Positions 54,180 to 63,502 of a stretch of 64,000 bases of DNA are shown here, in pieces (position 1 is the stretch's first letter; every line of letters starts with the position of its first letter). This DNA is from an uncultured Eubacteriales bacterium (lineage in GTDB: Bacteria; Bacillota; Clostridia; Oscillospirales; Acutalibacteraceae): contig OMUY01000021.1 in NCBI GenBank assembly GCA_900314355.1, positions 29,352 through 93,351 on the forward strand, given 5' to 3'. The position numbers and the translations under genes were made by a program. The notes beneath the pieces are model-generated. The model made no database searches. It had not been told where the DNA came from and saw only the letters and a program-made list of their open reading frames with translations.

Positions 54180-55726
54180 TGTTTTTTCCTCCTGAACAAT
54201 ACTATCGCCGCGAAAGCTACTGTTATAAGAGTGGGCAAAATGACTGTAACGATTGTCGGAACAGCTTTGGAATCGCCGAATTCAAGAGTTGATGTAGATG
54301 TAAATGATTTAGCGTGAACGTTAATCGCGCTGTCCTTGTCGCAGAGGTATCCTATTGAATTTACAAACAAATCGTCGTTAGTCGGAGCTATTGATTCGCT
54401 GTCGGAACTCATGAAAGATGACGAACCGTACAAAACTATCTGAGCTTTAGTCTTTGAATTTTCTATTACGGCGCCGACCGTAAACTGTTTGAAATCGGGA
54501 TCGCCGCCGTCAGACGTCGAGATATACGCAGACTCTGACGTCTGAAGAAGAGGAGTAAACGTTACATTTTCCGCAGTCGTTGAATTTATGCCCATCGCTC
54601 CTGGGAAATAAACATAATTTGATTTATCGTCCTTGAGTGAAGAAATTATAGAATGATCCCCTGTGTAGTGCGGGATAAGTTTATCCTTGGAATCATAATA
54701 ATATCCTCTTTCTCCGTCTTCGAGATTATCTGACGTGAATGAAACTCCGTAAGATGAAAGAACTATGCCGAGATTTTCAAGTCCGTCTTTATTATGGTCA
54801 ACGGCAATGTATATTTTACCTCCGGATGAAAGGTAATCAGTGATGATATCAGCCTGATATTTTTCAATATCGGATGAAAGATCTGTCAATATTACGCACG
54901 ACGCGTCGGACGGAATTTTATCCCCTGACCTCAATGTGATCGCGTCGGAGTCGATATTTTCATTAGTTAGAAGTTTCTGCATCGACGAAAAATCCTGTCC
55001 GTCCTGAGTAGAGATAAAGTACACCTTATATGTCTTATCATTCGTCACTTTGTCAATAGCTTTCAAAAGCTCTATTTCTCCGTTCCAGTATACTGCGGTG
55101 CTTTGTCCCTGCTGTAGATAATAGCGGTAATATTCATACGAACCTGCCTCATATGTAACCATATTATTGTAATATACAACCTGCGATTTATCGCCGCATA
55201 CTACTAAAATATCGCCTTCGGATATATCGTCATCGGTATATTTTGAGGCAAAATCCGGTTCTTCGTCGGGATTTATCTCTTCTACTTTAAGTTTGTCTGA
55301 ATAAGAGCTCATTTTATCAAGAAGTCTTTTGACGTAGCTCGCTTCGTTTTCCTTGGATACGAGATAATAGATATCAACCTCTTTATCAAGACCTTTTATT
55401 GTGTCCTTTGTCTGGTCGGAAATGGAATAAATACCTGACGATGTGAGGTCAAACTGCGTATAAGCCGATGAAACTCTGCCCAAAATCACATTGAGAATAA
55501 TCGCCACGGCTATGATAATGCACGCTGCCGCGACTGAATATCCGCCGGCTTTAAAAGCTCTCGTTTTAAATGATTGTGAAAACTTTGAAGAACCTTTTAC
55601 TTTCTTCTGCTTTTTGCCGTTTTTCTTTTTTTCCTCAGCGGGAATTTTTTTGGCCATTTCCTCATTCTCCTTTATGTCGTCGGAAGAATTTGAATTTAAA
55701 TTTTTGTCGTTTGATTTATCGGACAT
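54176..55726 (-). CDS. GldG-like ABC transporter auxiliary protein
   Basis: 516 residues from ATG 55726, which has AGGAGG about 9 bases upstream. A Lys-rich cytoplasmic start, a membrane helix (about 60-85), a large extracytoplasmic domain of the ABC_transp_aux type (FDLTSSGIYSISDQT, YYLVSKENE, LTDLSSDIEKYQ), and a C-terminal helix with basic end. This matches GldG, which in gliding Bacteroidetes works with GldA and GldF; here gliding is not implied. Start and stop overlap neighbours. Confidence 0.87.
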   Translation of the reverse strand: MSDKSNDKNLNSNSSDDIKENEEMAKKIPAEEKKKNGKKQKKVKGSSKFSQSFKTRAFKAGGYSVAAACIIIAVAIILNVILGRVSSAYTQFDLTSSGIYSISDQTKDTIKGLDKEVDIYYLVSKENEASYVKRLLDKMSSYSDKLKVEEINPDEEPDFASKYTDDDISEGDILVVCGDKSQVVYYNNMVTYEAGSYEYYRYYLQQGQSTAVYWNGEIELLKAIDKVTNDKTYKVYFISTQDGQDFSSMQKLLTNENIDSDAITLRSGDKIPSDASCVILTDLSSDIEKYQADIITDYLSSGGKIYIAVDHNKDGLENLGIVLSSYGVSFTSDNLEDGERGYYYDSKDKLIPHYTGDHSIISSLKDDKSNYVYFPGAMGINSTTAENVTFTPLLQTSESAYISTSDGGDPDFKQFTVGAVIENSKTKAQIVLYGSSSFMSSDSESIAPTNDDLFVNSIGYLCDKDSAINVHAKSFTSTSTLEFGDSKAVPTIVTVILPTLITVAFAAIVLFRRKKQ

Positions 55727-56592
55727 TATTCCCACCTCCTCTTTTCAGCAGACTGAACTGTAAGGAAAAGAAATACAACAATAACGCTGAAATATTTGAA
55801 AATGGCGTTCAATGAAAAAGTGCCTGAACCGAAAGTAGAAAGTGAATCGAAAAGAGAAATGTTGTTGAGCACATTAGGTATCACGTTTGAAAGAGCGTCT
55901 GAATTTAAGTAGTAAATAGCTACAAGCGCAAGATCTATTATAAGACCCACAAAAAGCCCTGTCGTCGCGTTTTTAGTTGCAAACCATACGATAAAACCGA
56001 GAATCGCACCGAGGACAACAAGGAATATCACAGACGCCAAAGAAGATTGTGACGCATACTGCGAAAGGTATGGCATATAGTAGTTGAAGAAAATCAGCAC
56101 AGCCGTTATTACTGCGGCGGCTATCTGGCTTTCAGTCAATGATGAGATAAAAATGCCTACCGAAATAAATGCGCACGCGGCGAGGAAATAAGCGAAAAGA
56201 GCCGAATAAGAGAGCGCAAGATTTACAGTGCCGTAAATTCTAAGGAACAAAGGCGCAAGACACATAACCGCAACCGGAACAAGAAATACTACGGCCGCAG
56301 CGAAAAATTTGCCCAGAACAACATCCGTCATTTTAAGAGGCAGAGAATATAGAAGCTGATCTGTCCTTGATTTTCTCTCCTCCGCAAAAGACCTCATTGT
56401 CAGAACAGGCAGCGGAACTATAAACGTATAAAGAGCCATCTGCGATACGACCGAACCGAACTCCGCAGACGATGATTCTATGCACGATGCCCAGATAAAC
56501 AGTCCTGAGATAAGAAAGACGAAAATATAGCACACATACGAGACTGCGCCGTTAAAATACTGCTTTAATTCTTTTTCAAATACCGCATTCAT
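55726..56592 (-). CDS. GldF-like ABC transporter permease
   Basis: 288 residues with about six membrane helices, of the ABC-2 type. The first cytoplasmic segment (FEKELKQYFNGAVSYV) and the early RSFAEERKSRTDQLLYSLP loop after helix 2 are typical of GldF-type permeases. Pairs with the ATPase encoded just upstream (3-base gap) and overlaps gldG-like by one base. Confidence 0.88.
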   Translation of the reverse strand: MNAVFEKELKQYFNGAVSYVCYIFVFLISGLFIWASCIESSSAEFGSVVSQMALYTFIVPLPVLTMRSFAEERKSRTDQLLYSLPLKMTDVVLGKFFAAAVVFLVPVAVMCLAPLFLRIYGTVNLALSYSALFAYFLAACAFISVGIFISSLTESQIAAAVITAVLIFFNYYMPYLSQYASQSSLASVIFLVVLGAILGFIVWFATKNATTGLFVGLIIDLALVAIYYLNSDALSNVIPNVLNNISLFDSLSTFGSGTFSLNAIFKYFSVIVVFLFLTVQSAEKRRWE

Positions 56593-56595
56593 AAT

Positions 56596-57624
56596 TTAAT
56601 CGTCCTCGCTTTCCGCTTTTTCGGATAAAGCTTTACTGTCTCTTATTTTACCGAGTGCGTCGTCAAGCTTTTCCTTAACATCTTCCGGATTTTCCGACGA
56701 CGTCAAATCCATGAACATATCTTCAAGAGACGACTGTTTGAGGCTCATGGAAATTACAGCCGCACCGGAATCTCTCATGGCGTAGAAGATTTTTTCTCTG
56801 AGATCCGCGCCGGCATCTGATTTGATATTTACGGTCAATACTCCGAACTTCGACTCTTTTTCGACTTCTTCGCCCTTAACGCCGGGAATATTTGAAATAG
56901 CTTCGAGTATCTTGTCTTTGTCACCTTTAACCTGCAGTTCGACTACGCTGTCTTCGGAAAGAGCCAGCGAAAGATTTTCAGGCGTATCGGACGCAACAAG
57001 AACTCCTTTTGATATTATCATCACCTCGTCGCATACCTGACTTACTTCCGAAAGAATATGGCTTGAAAGTATGACGGTGTGATTTTTTCCTAAAGCTTTA
57101 ATTAAATTTCTGATTTCTATAACCTGTCTCGGGTCAAGTCCGACAGTCGGTTCATCGAGTATTACTATCTCGGGATTGCCGATTAAAGCCTGAGCTATTC
57201 CGACTCTTTGACGAAAACCTTTTGAAAGATGTTTGATAAGTCTGTTCCTTACCTCGGAAATGCCTGTAACCGAACATACCTCGTCAATATTTTTCTCAAG
57301 TTCTTTTTTCTTAAGTCCCTTAGCCATTCCGACAAAAGAAAGGTATTCCTCCGGCGTCATGTCTACATAAAGAGGAGGAATTTCCGGCAGATATCCTATC
57401 TGCTTTTTTGCATTGACAGGGTCCTCAAAAATGTCATGGCCGTCTATTAAAACACTACCCGATGTAGAAGCGAGACAGCCGGTTATTATATTCATAGTCG
57501 TCGATTTCCCCGCGCCGTTGGGACCCAAGAAACCGACAATATGACCGTCATCCACTTTAAAGCTCAAGTCTTTTACAGCGGTAACAGACCCATATTTTTT
57601 TACAAGTCCTTTGACTTCAATCAA
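56596..57624 (-). CDS. ABC transporter ATP-binding protein (GldA-like)
   Basis: 342 residues from TTG 57624, which follows AAGGTG by 7 bases; the ATG 14 codons earlier has no site. Walker A GPNGAGKST (34-42), signature LSKGFRQRVGIAQALIG, Walker B IVILDEPTVGLDP and H-loop LSSHILSE. The C-terminal 100 residues are a regulatory extension ending in an acidic Ser/Lys tail. First gene of the four-gene operon with permease, GldG-like and DUF4340 proteins; substrate unknown. Confidence 0.9.
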   Translation of the reverse strand: MIEVKGLVKKYGSVTAVKDLSFKVDDGHIVGFLGPNGAGKSTTMNIITGCLASTSGSVLIDGHDIFEDPVNAKKQIGYLPEIPPLYVDMTPEEYLSFVGMAKGLKKKELEKNIDEVCSVTGISEVRNRLIKHLSKGFRQRVGIAQALIGNPEIVILDEPTVGLDPRQVIEIRNLIKALGKNHTVILSSHILSEVSQVCDEVMIISKGVLVASDTPENLSLALSEDSVVELQVKGDKDKILEAISNIPGVKGEEVEKESKFGVLTVNIKSDAGADLREKIFYAMRDSGAAVISMSLKQSSLEDMFMDLTSSENPEDVKEKLDDALGKIRDSKALSEKAESEDD

Positions 57625-57767
57625 ATTATCACACCTTCTCAAAAAAATATTCAATCCGAATATCAAATTGAATAAAATAAAATTTATTATAATATAATTT
57701 ATATATTTTAAAAATACTTAAAATTATAAAATCTTAATTCATCTGCCATAAAAATACAATTTCGGCA

Positions 57768-57797
57768 AGAAAAAACCCGGACTTTCGTCAGTCCGGG
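57768..57797 (-). terminator. Terminator after khpA
   Basis: On the minus strand CCCGGACT pairs with AGTCCGGG (57776-57783 and 57790-57797) and six T follow. Ends the ylxM-ffh-rpsP-khpA unit before rimM/trmD, which are absent. Confidence 0.85.
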
Positions 57798-57818
57798 GAG
57801 ATTGATACTTGAAAATTA

Positions 57819-58052
57819 TCAGTCGATGTCCACCTGAATCTTCATGTCTTTTCTGTTTGCGGTTGCGCGCATAACAGTTCTGATAGCTTTCGCTATTCTT
57901 CCCTGCTTGCCGATAACTCTGCCCATATCGTCCTGAGCTACATGAAGGTGGTATACAACAATTCCCTCGTCATTTACGGGATCTGTTGTAACAGTGACCT
58001 GATCGGGCTCGTCAACGAGACCCTTTGCCATAGAAACAAGTAATTCTTCCAT
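57819..58052 (-). CDS. khpA: KH-domain RNA-binding protein KhpA (YlqC)
   Basis: 77 residues, the normal size. A single KH domain with the GxxG loop in GRVIGKQGRIAKAIRTVMR. Binds small RNAs, usually with KhpB. Follows rpsP, its conserved neighbour in Firmicutes. Confidence 0.95.
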   Translation of the reverse strand: MEELLVSMAKGLVDEPDQVTVTTDPVNDEGIVVYHLHVAQDDMGRVIGKQGRIAKAIRTVMRATANRKDMKIQVDID

Positions 58053-58153
58053 TTTATTCCCTCCGAAAATTTTAGCAAATTATAAAAATTTTAAAAATTT
58101 TTATCCGAATTGATTGAATGTGATTTTAATTTCGTCAGACGAAATATGAAAAA

Positions 58154-58393
58154 TCAGATAATGCCCTGTTTTTTAAGAAGCGCTCTTACCGTGTCGGTAG
58201 GCTGCGCGCCCTGAGACATCCACTTTTTTGCCGCTTCGGCGTCGATTGAAACTGCTGAGGGCTGTTTTGTTGGGTCATAGGTGCCTATCTCCTCGATAAA
58301 TCTTCCGTCACGGGGAAATCTTGAATCAGCGACTACTATTCTGTAGTAGGGATTTCTTTTAGCTCCCATTCTGCGAAGACGAATTTTTACCAT
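58154..58393 (-). CDS. rpsP: 30S ribosomal protein S16
   Basis: 79 residues. The conserved start [24 protein letters not shown] and central IGTYDP are diagnostic. Between ffh and khpA. Confidence 0.99.
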   Translation of the reverse strand: MVKIRLRRMGAKRNPYYRIVVADSRFPRDGRFIEEIGTYDPTKQPSAVSIDAEAAKKWMSQGAQPTDTVRALLKKQGII

Positions 58394-58471
58394 GTTATTT
58401 TCCTCCTTATCAATTTATATCATTCACATTAAAGTGATAATACAGCATAATAATAATATTTTTTTCGCGTA

Positions 58472-59827
58472 TCAGTTTTTAGGAAGCTGACCGTTTCTCT
58501 GCATCTGCATCTGCATTCTCTTCATCTGTTTGCGTCCCTTTTTGCCGTTCATTTCTTTGAACATTTTCTGCATCTGCTTAAACTGATTGAGCAGTTTATT
58601 AACATCCTCAACAGTCATGCCGCAGCCTGCCGCAATTCTCTTTTTTCTCGACGCGTTTATAATGTCTGGATGCTCTCTTTCCTTTTTTGTCATCGAATAT
58701 ATTATAGATGAAGTTTTTTTGAAAGCATTTTCGTCGACAGAATCCAAATCGACCTTTTTGCTCATTCCGGGAATCATAGAAATCAAGTCCTTCATAGAAC
58801 CGAGTTTCTGTATTTCCGCCATTTCAACGAGAAGATCATTCATGTCGAATTTGTTTTTTCTGAGCTTTCTTTCAAGCTCCTCGGCTTTCTTGTCATCAAG
58901 CGTCTGCTCGGCTTTTTCAATGAGGGACAGCATATCGCCCATTCCGAGTATTCTTGACGCCATTCTGTCGGGATGAAAAACATCAAGGTCATCAAGCTTC
59001 TCTCCGACGCCTACGAATTTAATCGGTTTGCCTGTGATAGCCTTAGCGGACAGCGCCGCGCCGCCTCTTGTATCGCCGTCAAGTTTTGTGAGAACCAATC
59101 CGTCAATTCCAAGTTCGTCGTTAAACGTTTTTGCGACATTGACTGCGTCCTGACCTGTCATCGAATCGACAACAAGCAAAATCTCATGCGGATGAACCTC
59201 GGCTTTGATATTTTTAAGCTCCTGCATAAGTTTTTCATCTATCTGGAGACGGCCTGCAGTATCGAGGAATACAAAATCATAGCCTCTGTCCTTAGCGAGA
59301 GAAACGGCGTCTTTCGCAATCTTTACAGGGTCTATCTGTCCTTCTTCAAAAACGGGAACGCCCGCCTGATCGCCCAAAACCTGAAGCTGTTTAATAGCCG
59401 CCGGACGATATATATCGCACGCCGCTAAAAGAGGTCTGTGACCTGATTTTTTTAGTTTTAACGCAATTTTTGCAGCGTGAGTTGTTTTTCCGGAACCCTG
59501 AAGACCGCACATCATGACTATCGTCGGCGGATGCGCCGCCTCGGTAAGTCTTGACTCTGTGCCGCCCATCAGAGCGATAAGCTCTTCGTTTACTATCTTG
59601 ATGACCATCTGCGCCGGAGTTAAACTCTCCATTACTTTTGCGCCTATGGCTTTTTCGGTGACGGAATTAGTAAAATCTTTGGCGACCTTATAACTGACAT
59701 CCGCCTCAAGAAGCGCAAGCCTGACCTCGCGCATAGCTTCCTTTACATCTGATTCGGTAAGGCTGCCCTTGCTTTTCAGCTTTTTAAAAGCGGCGTCAAG
59801 TCTGTCGGAAAGTCCTTCAAATGCCAA
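58472..59827 (-). CDS. ffh: Signal recognition particle protein Ffh
   Basis: 451 residues. N and G domains with GLQGSGKTT (108-116), DTAGRLQ, TKLDGDTRGG, then the Met-rich M domain that binds SRP RNA and signal peptides, ending with a Met/Gln/Lys-rich tail. The partner RNA is encoded in this window at 8.9 kb. Follows ylxM. Confidence 0.98.
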   Translation of the reverse strand: MAFEGLSDRLDAAFKKLKSKGSLTESDVKEAMREVRLALLEADVSYKVAKDFTNSVTEKAIGAKVMESLTPAQMVIKIVNEELIALMGGTESRLTEAAHPPTIVMMCGLQGSGKTTHAAKIALKLKKSGHRPLLAACDIYRPAAIKQLQVLGDQAGVPVFEEGQIDPVKIAKDAVSLAKDRGYDFVFLDTAGRLQIDEKLMQELKNIKAEVHPHEILLVVDSMTGQDAVNVAKTFNDELGIDGLVLTKLDGDTRGGAALSAKAITGKPIKFVGVGEKLDDLDVFHPDRMASRILGMGDMLSLIEKAEQTLDDKKAEELERKLRKNKFDMNDLLVEMAEIQKLGSMKDLISMIPGMSKKVDLDSVDENAFKKTSSIIYSMTKKEREHPDIINASRKKRIAAGCGMTVEDVNKLLNQFKQMQKMFKEMNGKKGRKQMKRMQMQMQRNGQLPKN

Positions 59828-59850
59828 TTATATCACCTCGATTATAATAT

Positions 59851-60216
59851 TTAATCCTCCGATAATTCATCGCAAATTGATTTGATATGAACGGTCAAAT
59901 CATTTATCTCGGGAGAAAGACCGGAGTTCAAATTTTCCCTGTTGATTATTTCCGCGTCTTTTTTTATGACGTCAAGACCGGAATATATGTTATTTAATCT
60001 TCTGATAAATCCGAGCTTTTCTTCCATTTCCGTCATTTCATGCTCGGCTCTTTTGATAGAATCCCTGACGCCCTGCCTTGAAATGCCGGAATTTTCGGCT
60101 ATTTCGGCGAGAGAAAGATCATCGTTATAATAATAGTTGAGAAATTCACGCTGTCTGTCGGTGAGCATTTCCCCGTAAAAATCCATTAGACTTGCTATCT
60201 CTAAATTTTTTGCCGT
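59851..60216 (-). CDS. ylxM: YlxM-family helix-turn-helix protein
   Basis: 121 residues if started at ACG 60216. A GGAGG site lies exactly 8 bases before this ACG, and the extra ten residues (TAKNLEIASL) restore the N-terminus the family has before DFYGEML. The first ATG (60186) gives 111 residues without a good site. The DNA-binding HTH is in LAEIAENSGISRQGVRDSIKRAE. It precedes ffh, its usual neighbour, and modulates SRP in some species. Confidence 0.85.
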   Translation of the reverse strand, partial: TAKNLEIASLMDFYGEMLTDRQREFLNYYYNDDLSLAEIAENSGISRQGVRDSIKRAEHEMTEMEEKLGFIRRLNNIYSGLDVIKKDAEIINRENLNSGLSPEINDLTVHIKSICDELSED

Positions 60217-60248
60217 AGTGAACGCCTCCGATAGTGAACGTCTCCGAT
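60217..60248 (-). repeat. Tandem 16-base duplication carrying the ylxM ribosome-binding site
   Basis: On the minus strand ATCGGAG-A/G-CGTTCACT occurs twice in a row (60248-60233 and 60232-60217) with one mismatch. Each copy holds a Shine-Dalgarno-like GGAG core; the second abuts the ACG codon of ylxM. The two copies differ by 16 bases, so they set different frames. Confidence 0.85.
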
Positions 60249-60280
60249 TGAGTGTAAAGCTTATTTACTTAACAGACGAT

Positions 60281-60309
60281 ATTATAGTACAAAAAAGAAG
60301 CAATGTCAA
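60281..60309 (-). promoter_or_regulatory. Promoter for the ylxM-ffh-rpsP-khpA operon
   Basis: Perfect TTGACA (60304-60309), a 17-base spacer and perfect TATAAT (60281-60286) on the minus strand. Leader about 58 bases. Confidence 0.8.
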
Positions 60310-60432
60310 CAGGAAATAAATAAAAATTTTGGGAAAGATGGGGAGTAAACAAGTCGAGGAAGAGACAAAATTGATTCGGCTTTAGTTTTACAGCGGCGGA
60401 ACTTTCCGCAAGGAAAAGCGCGGATTTTTCTG

Positions 60433-63400
60433 TTAGGATATTATATCCAAAAGTGTTTTGTAAGAATCCACCTGATCATAAACTACATCTTCCGTCGAGA
60501 TTTCATTAAACAGCTTTTTCGCGCATTTAATCTTTGCCTGTTCAATTGGCCGCAGATCCATGCTTTCCATTGTCCCTTTCGTTTCGGCAATGAAATAAAT
60601 GTGCTTAACCGTCCCTTTCTGAAATGCGATTGCCCAGTCAGGCGCGTAATTTCCCACAGGCGTCGGTATCTGAAAACCGCGAGGAAGTTTCGCGTATACG
60701 ACTACTTTATCATCTAAATCCATATCTTCCGCGAATTTCCGTTCGATTGATTCCTCCGCGGTTCCATCCGCAAAGACATAATCTTGCACATTCTTTTTGG
60801 CACGATAGGCTTTTGAAAAGTCTTTATTCTTCTCGGCTGTAAAAATCGATGAGTCGTAGGTTCCATCCGTTTTGTTGTAGGTAATGTCATCTACAATCAT
60901 AGTCGCCTTTTCCTCGTTGATTAGCTTTACAACTTTAGAAATAAACTCTTCCGGATTATTCTTATACATTGCAAACTTGATTGATGAAATTCCTTTCAGT
61001 ATCGCTGCTGAAGTTTTTCTTGTAAGGTGTGTCCCTGCTCCTATCTTTCCTATCAGGTCATATTTAACCTGTGAGGTTTCTCCACGATCAAGGTTATATG
61101 TATGACTTTTCTCAGCCATAAATCCAGATCCTGACTTTACAGTGTCAGCACTCCAATCTTCTCCCTGTGTTCCTTTGGTCACAGTGTATTGCAGCTGCGC
61201 AACAAAGAGCTTGTCATCGATATGCTTGATGGCTTTTTTGATCAATTCGTTGCTGTCAAAGTGCACTGTATAGCTCCACTTGTGATTTATATAATTCCAA
61301 AGGGTCTCAAATTCTTCCTTGTAGAAGTTATCATTAAGGGCATTCTCCTGAATCTTTGTTGCGTGTCCATCTTCGATCATTCCATCAAGGGCGTGTTCAT
61401 CAAAAATGCCATTTATAAGTGCATGAACACCTTCTGAAATATCCTTTACCTTATCAGGAAGCGGAGCCAATGCTTTATTTTCATCATCGGCACGATATTT
61501 GTCTGTAATGTGTCCGTCTTCATCAATGTAATCATTCTTGACCAAATAAAAATAGATAACATGCGCCTGATCACTGGTAACTGTAATAACATCATCACCA
61601 ATCTTTAGCCGCTTACCTTCAAAATATTCCGGTGTAGCCTTTGTCGGACGCTCATACAGGTCATCTTTTATTTCCTTCTGTAAAGACGACACGAAGTCTT
61701 TGTAACCATCACTGGCAATAACAGTCAGTTTGTTCACTTCCTGTACTTCCGAACCAAGGACATGCTCGTCCATTCTGTCACCGGATTGGTTGACACAAAT
61801 TCGCAGACCACGCCCTACTTCCTGACGTTTATTAGTCGTGCTGTCTCCGCCATGCTTTAACGTGCAAATCTGGAATACGTTCGGGTTGTCCCATCCCTCT
61901 CGTAACGCGGAATGAGAAAAAATAAAACGTACAGGATTATCTAACGAAAGCAGTTTTTCCTTATCTTTTAAAATAAGCTCATACGCGGATTCATCATCAC
62001 TGATGTCTGTACCACGTTTCAGGCTTGAATCTACTTTGTGGCCTTTCTTATCTATACTGAAATATCCGGCGTGAGTAGAATGAACATCAATACTACGAAG
62101 ATACTGTTCATATGGCGTATTAAACAGCGTCAAATATTCATTAAGGATAGCGGTATATTCCTCTTCGAACATTTGTCCATACTCGGAGTTGATTTCATTT
62201 CCGTCTTTATCATATTTTCTATAATTCTCGACCTTATCAATGAAAAATAAAGACAGAGTTTTGATTCCACGGTTATAAAGCTCTTTCTCCTTCTCAAAAT
62301 GAGAACGTATCGTTTCTCTGATTTGTACACGGCGGATATCTTTCTCACTGACATCGCCAAGAACTTCTCCGGTATGAATTTCTACTCCATTTGTAAACGT
62401 CAAGATCCCGCGGATAGGATCTATATCATTGATATGATAACCCCGATACTGCTCCATACCTTTAGAAAGAGCATAAAGATCATCATCCACGCCTACGATT
62501 GTTGTTTCTCGGTTAAAGGACTTATTATAACCGATTTCAAATTCCAATCGTGCCATCGGCGGTTTCTTTGGAGAAATTACGATATCTTCAAGGAACAAAT
62601 ATCCATCTGTTCCACGGAGATTTTTGATGTCGAATCCCTTGACCTCGATCTTCTTAACCAGCTTCATGCGGTAAGCATCGAGTGCATCGAGAACATAAAC
62701 CAAGTCATGATGTTCCTTATGTGTAGCCGAATAATTCAGCGTAAACAGTGGATTAAATTCCTTCAGGGATTCCTGGGTCTTTTCTCCACCCATCTTCTGC
62801 GGTTCATCAAGTATTACGATAGGTCTGTTTGCCTGAATAACATCGATAGGCTTTCTGCTGCTGAATTCATCCAATTCCATACGGATTCTTCTGGCATCCT
62901 TACCGCGCGCATTAAATGCCTGCACATTTATGATCATGACGGAAAGATCCGCGCTGGAGCTGAAATTATCGATTTCATTGAGGTTTTTGGAGTTATAGAT
63001 AAAATAACGTGCTTTCTTGCCATACTGTTCCATGAAATGATCCTGCATCATCTCAAAGCTTTTCTGCACGCCTTCACGGATAGCAATAGAAGGAACCACA
63101 ACAATAAATTTGCTCCAGCCGTAATGTTTATTCAGTTCAAACATCGTCTTGATGTAGACATAAGTCTTACCTGTTCCCGTCTCCATCTCGACGTCAAGAG
63201 AGCATGCGCCCATATGTTTAGCTAATGAAGAAGATAATTTAATGTTGTTATCATTCTGTACATCTTGTATGTTTTTTAGGAGCTGATGCTGATCCGGCGA
63301 GACAGGCGCGTTTTCAAAGCCCGTATGAAGTTCTTCATCTGACATTGCTCTATTGAAATCCATTTTTCCTTCCAGAGATCCTATATCACGGCGATATCTG

Positions 63401-63501
63401 ACCTTGTCCTGAAAAGGCTGACCCGCAAATACTTTCACTACGCTGTTTACAGCATCAGTCTGATAATCCTGTATTGTAAATTTGAATTTCATATCAGCCA
63501 T
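60433..63501 (-). CDS. res: Type III restriction enzyme, Res subunit
   Basis: 1022 residues. DEAD/DEAH-type helicase with Walker A METGTGKT (106-113), motif II ILDEPQKMGG, motif III NYSATHKEH and motif VI-like QEVGRGLRI. A PD-x(18)-ExK nuclease site lies near the C-terminus (P954-D955, E973-T-K975), so both translocase and nuclease parts appear intact. GGAAGG lies about 9 bases before ATG 63501, which directly follows the mod stop. Arginine codons CGC/CGT are used freely, unlike the AGA-rich core genes. Confidence 0.95.
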   Translation of the reverse strand: MADMKFKFTIQDYQTDAVNSVVKVFAGQPFQDKVRYRRDIGSLEGKMDFNRAMSDEELHTGFENAPVSPDQHQLLKNIQDVQNDNNIKLSSSLAKHMGACSLDVEMETGTGKTYVYIKTMFELNKHYGWSKFIVVVPSIAIREGVQKSFEMMQDHFMEQYGKKARYFIYNSKNLNEIDNFSSSADLSVMIINVQAFNARGKDARRIRMELDEFSSRKPIDVIQANRPIVILDEPQKMGGEKTQESLKEFNPLFTLNYSATHKEHHDLVYVLDALDAYRMKLVKKIEVKGFDIKNLRGTDGYLFLEDIVISPKKPPMARLEFEIGYNKSFNRETTIVGVDDDLYALSKGMEQYRGYHINDIDPIRGILTFTNGVEIHTGEVLGDVSEKDIRRVQIRETIRSHFEKEKELYNRGIKTLSLFFIDKVENYRKYDKDGNEINSEYGQMFEEEYTAILNEYLTLFNTPYEQYLRSIDVHSTHAGYFSIDKKGHKVDSSLKRGTDISDDESAYELILKDKEKLLSLDNPVRFIFSHSALREGWDNPNVFQICTLKHGGDSTTNKRQEVGRGLRICVNQSGDRMDEHVLGSEVQEVNKLTVIASDGYKDFVSSLQKEIKDDLYERPTKATPEYFEGKRLKIGDDVITVTSDQAHVIYFYLVKNDYIDEDGHITDKYRADDENKALAPLPDKVKDISEGVHALINGIFDEHALDGMIEDGHATKIQENALNDNFYKEEFETLWNYINHKWSYTVHFDSNELIKKAIKHIDDKLFVAQLQYTVTKGTQGEDWSADTVKSGSGFMAEKSHTYNLDRGETSQVKYDLIGKIGAGTHLTRKTSAAILKGISSIKFAMYKNNPEEFISKVVKLINEEKATMIVDDITYNKTDGTYDSSIFTAEKNKDFSKAYRAKKNVQDYVFADGTAEESIERKFAEDMDLDDKVVVYAKLPRGFQIPTPVGNYAPDWAIAFQKGTVKHIYFIAETKGTMESMDLRPIEQAKIKCAKKLFNEISTEDVVYDQVDSYKTLLDIIS

Positions 63502-63502
63502 A

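Noticed and set aside
60370-60432. Inverted repeat GCGGAA-CT-TTCCGC after res as a terminator or attachment site
   Set aside because: No T-run in the correct place and no second copy to suggest an attachment site.
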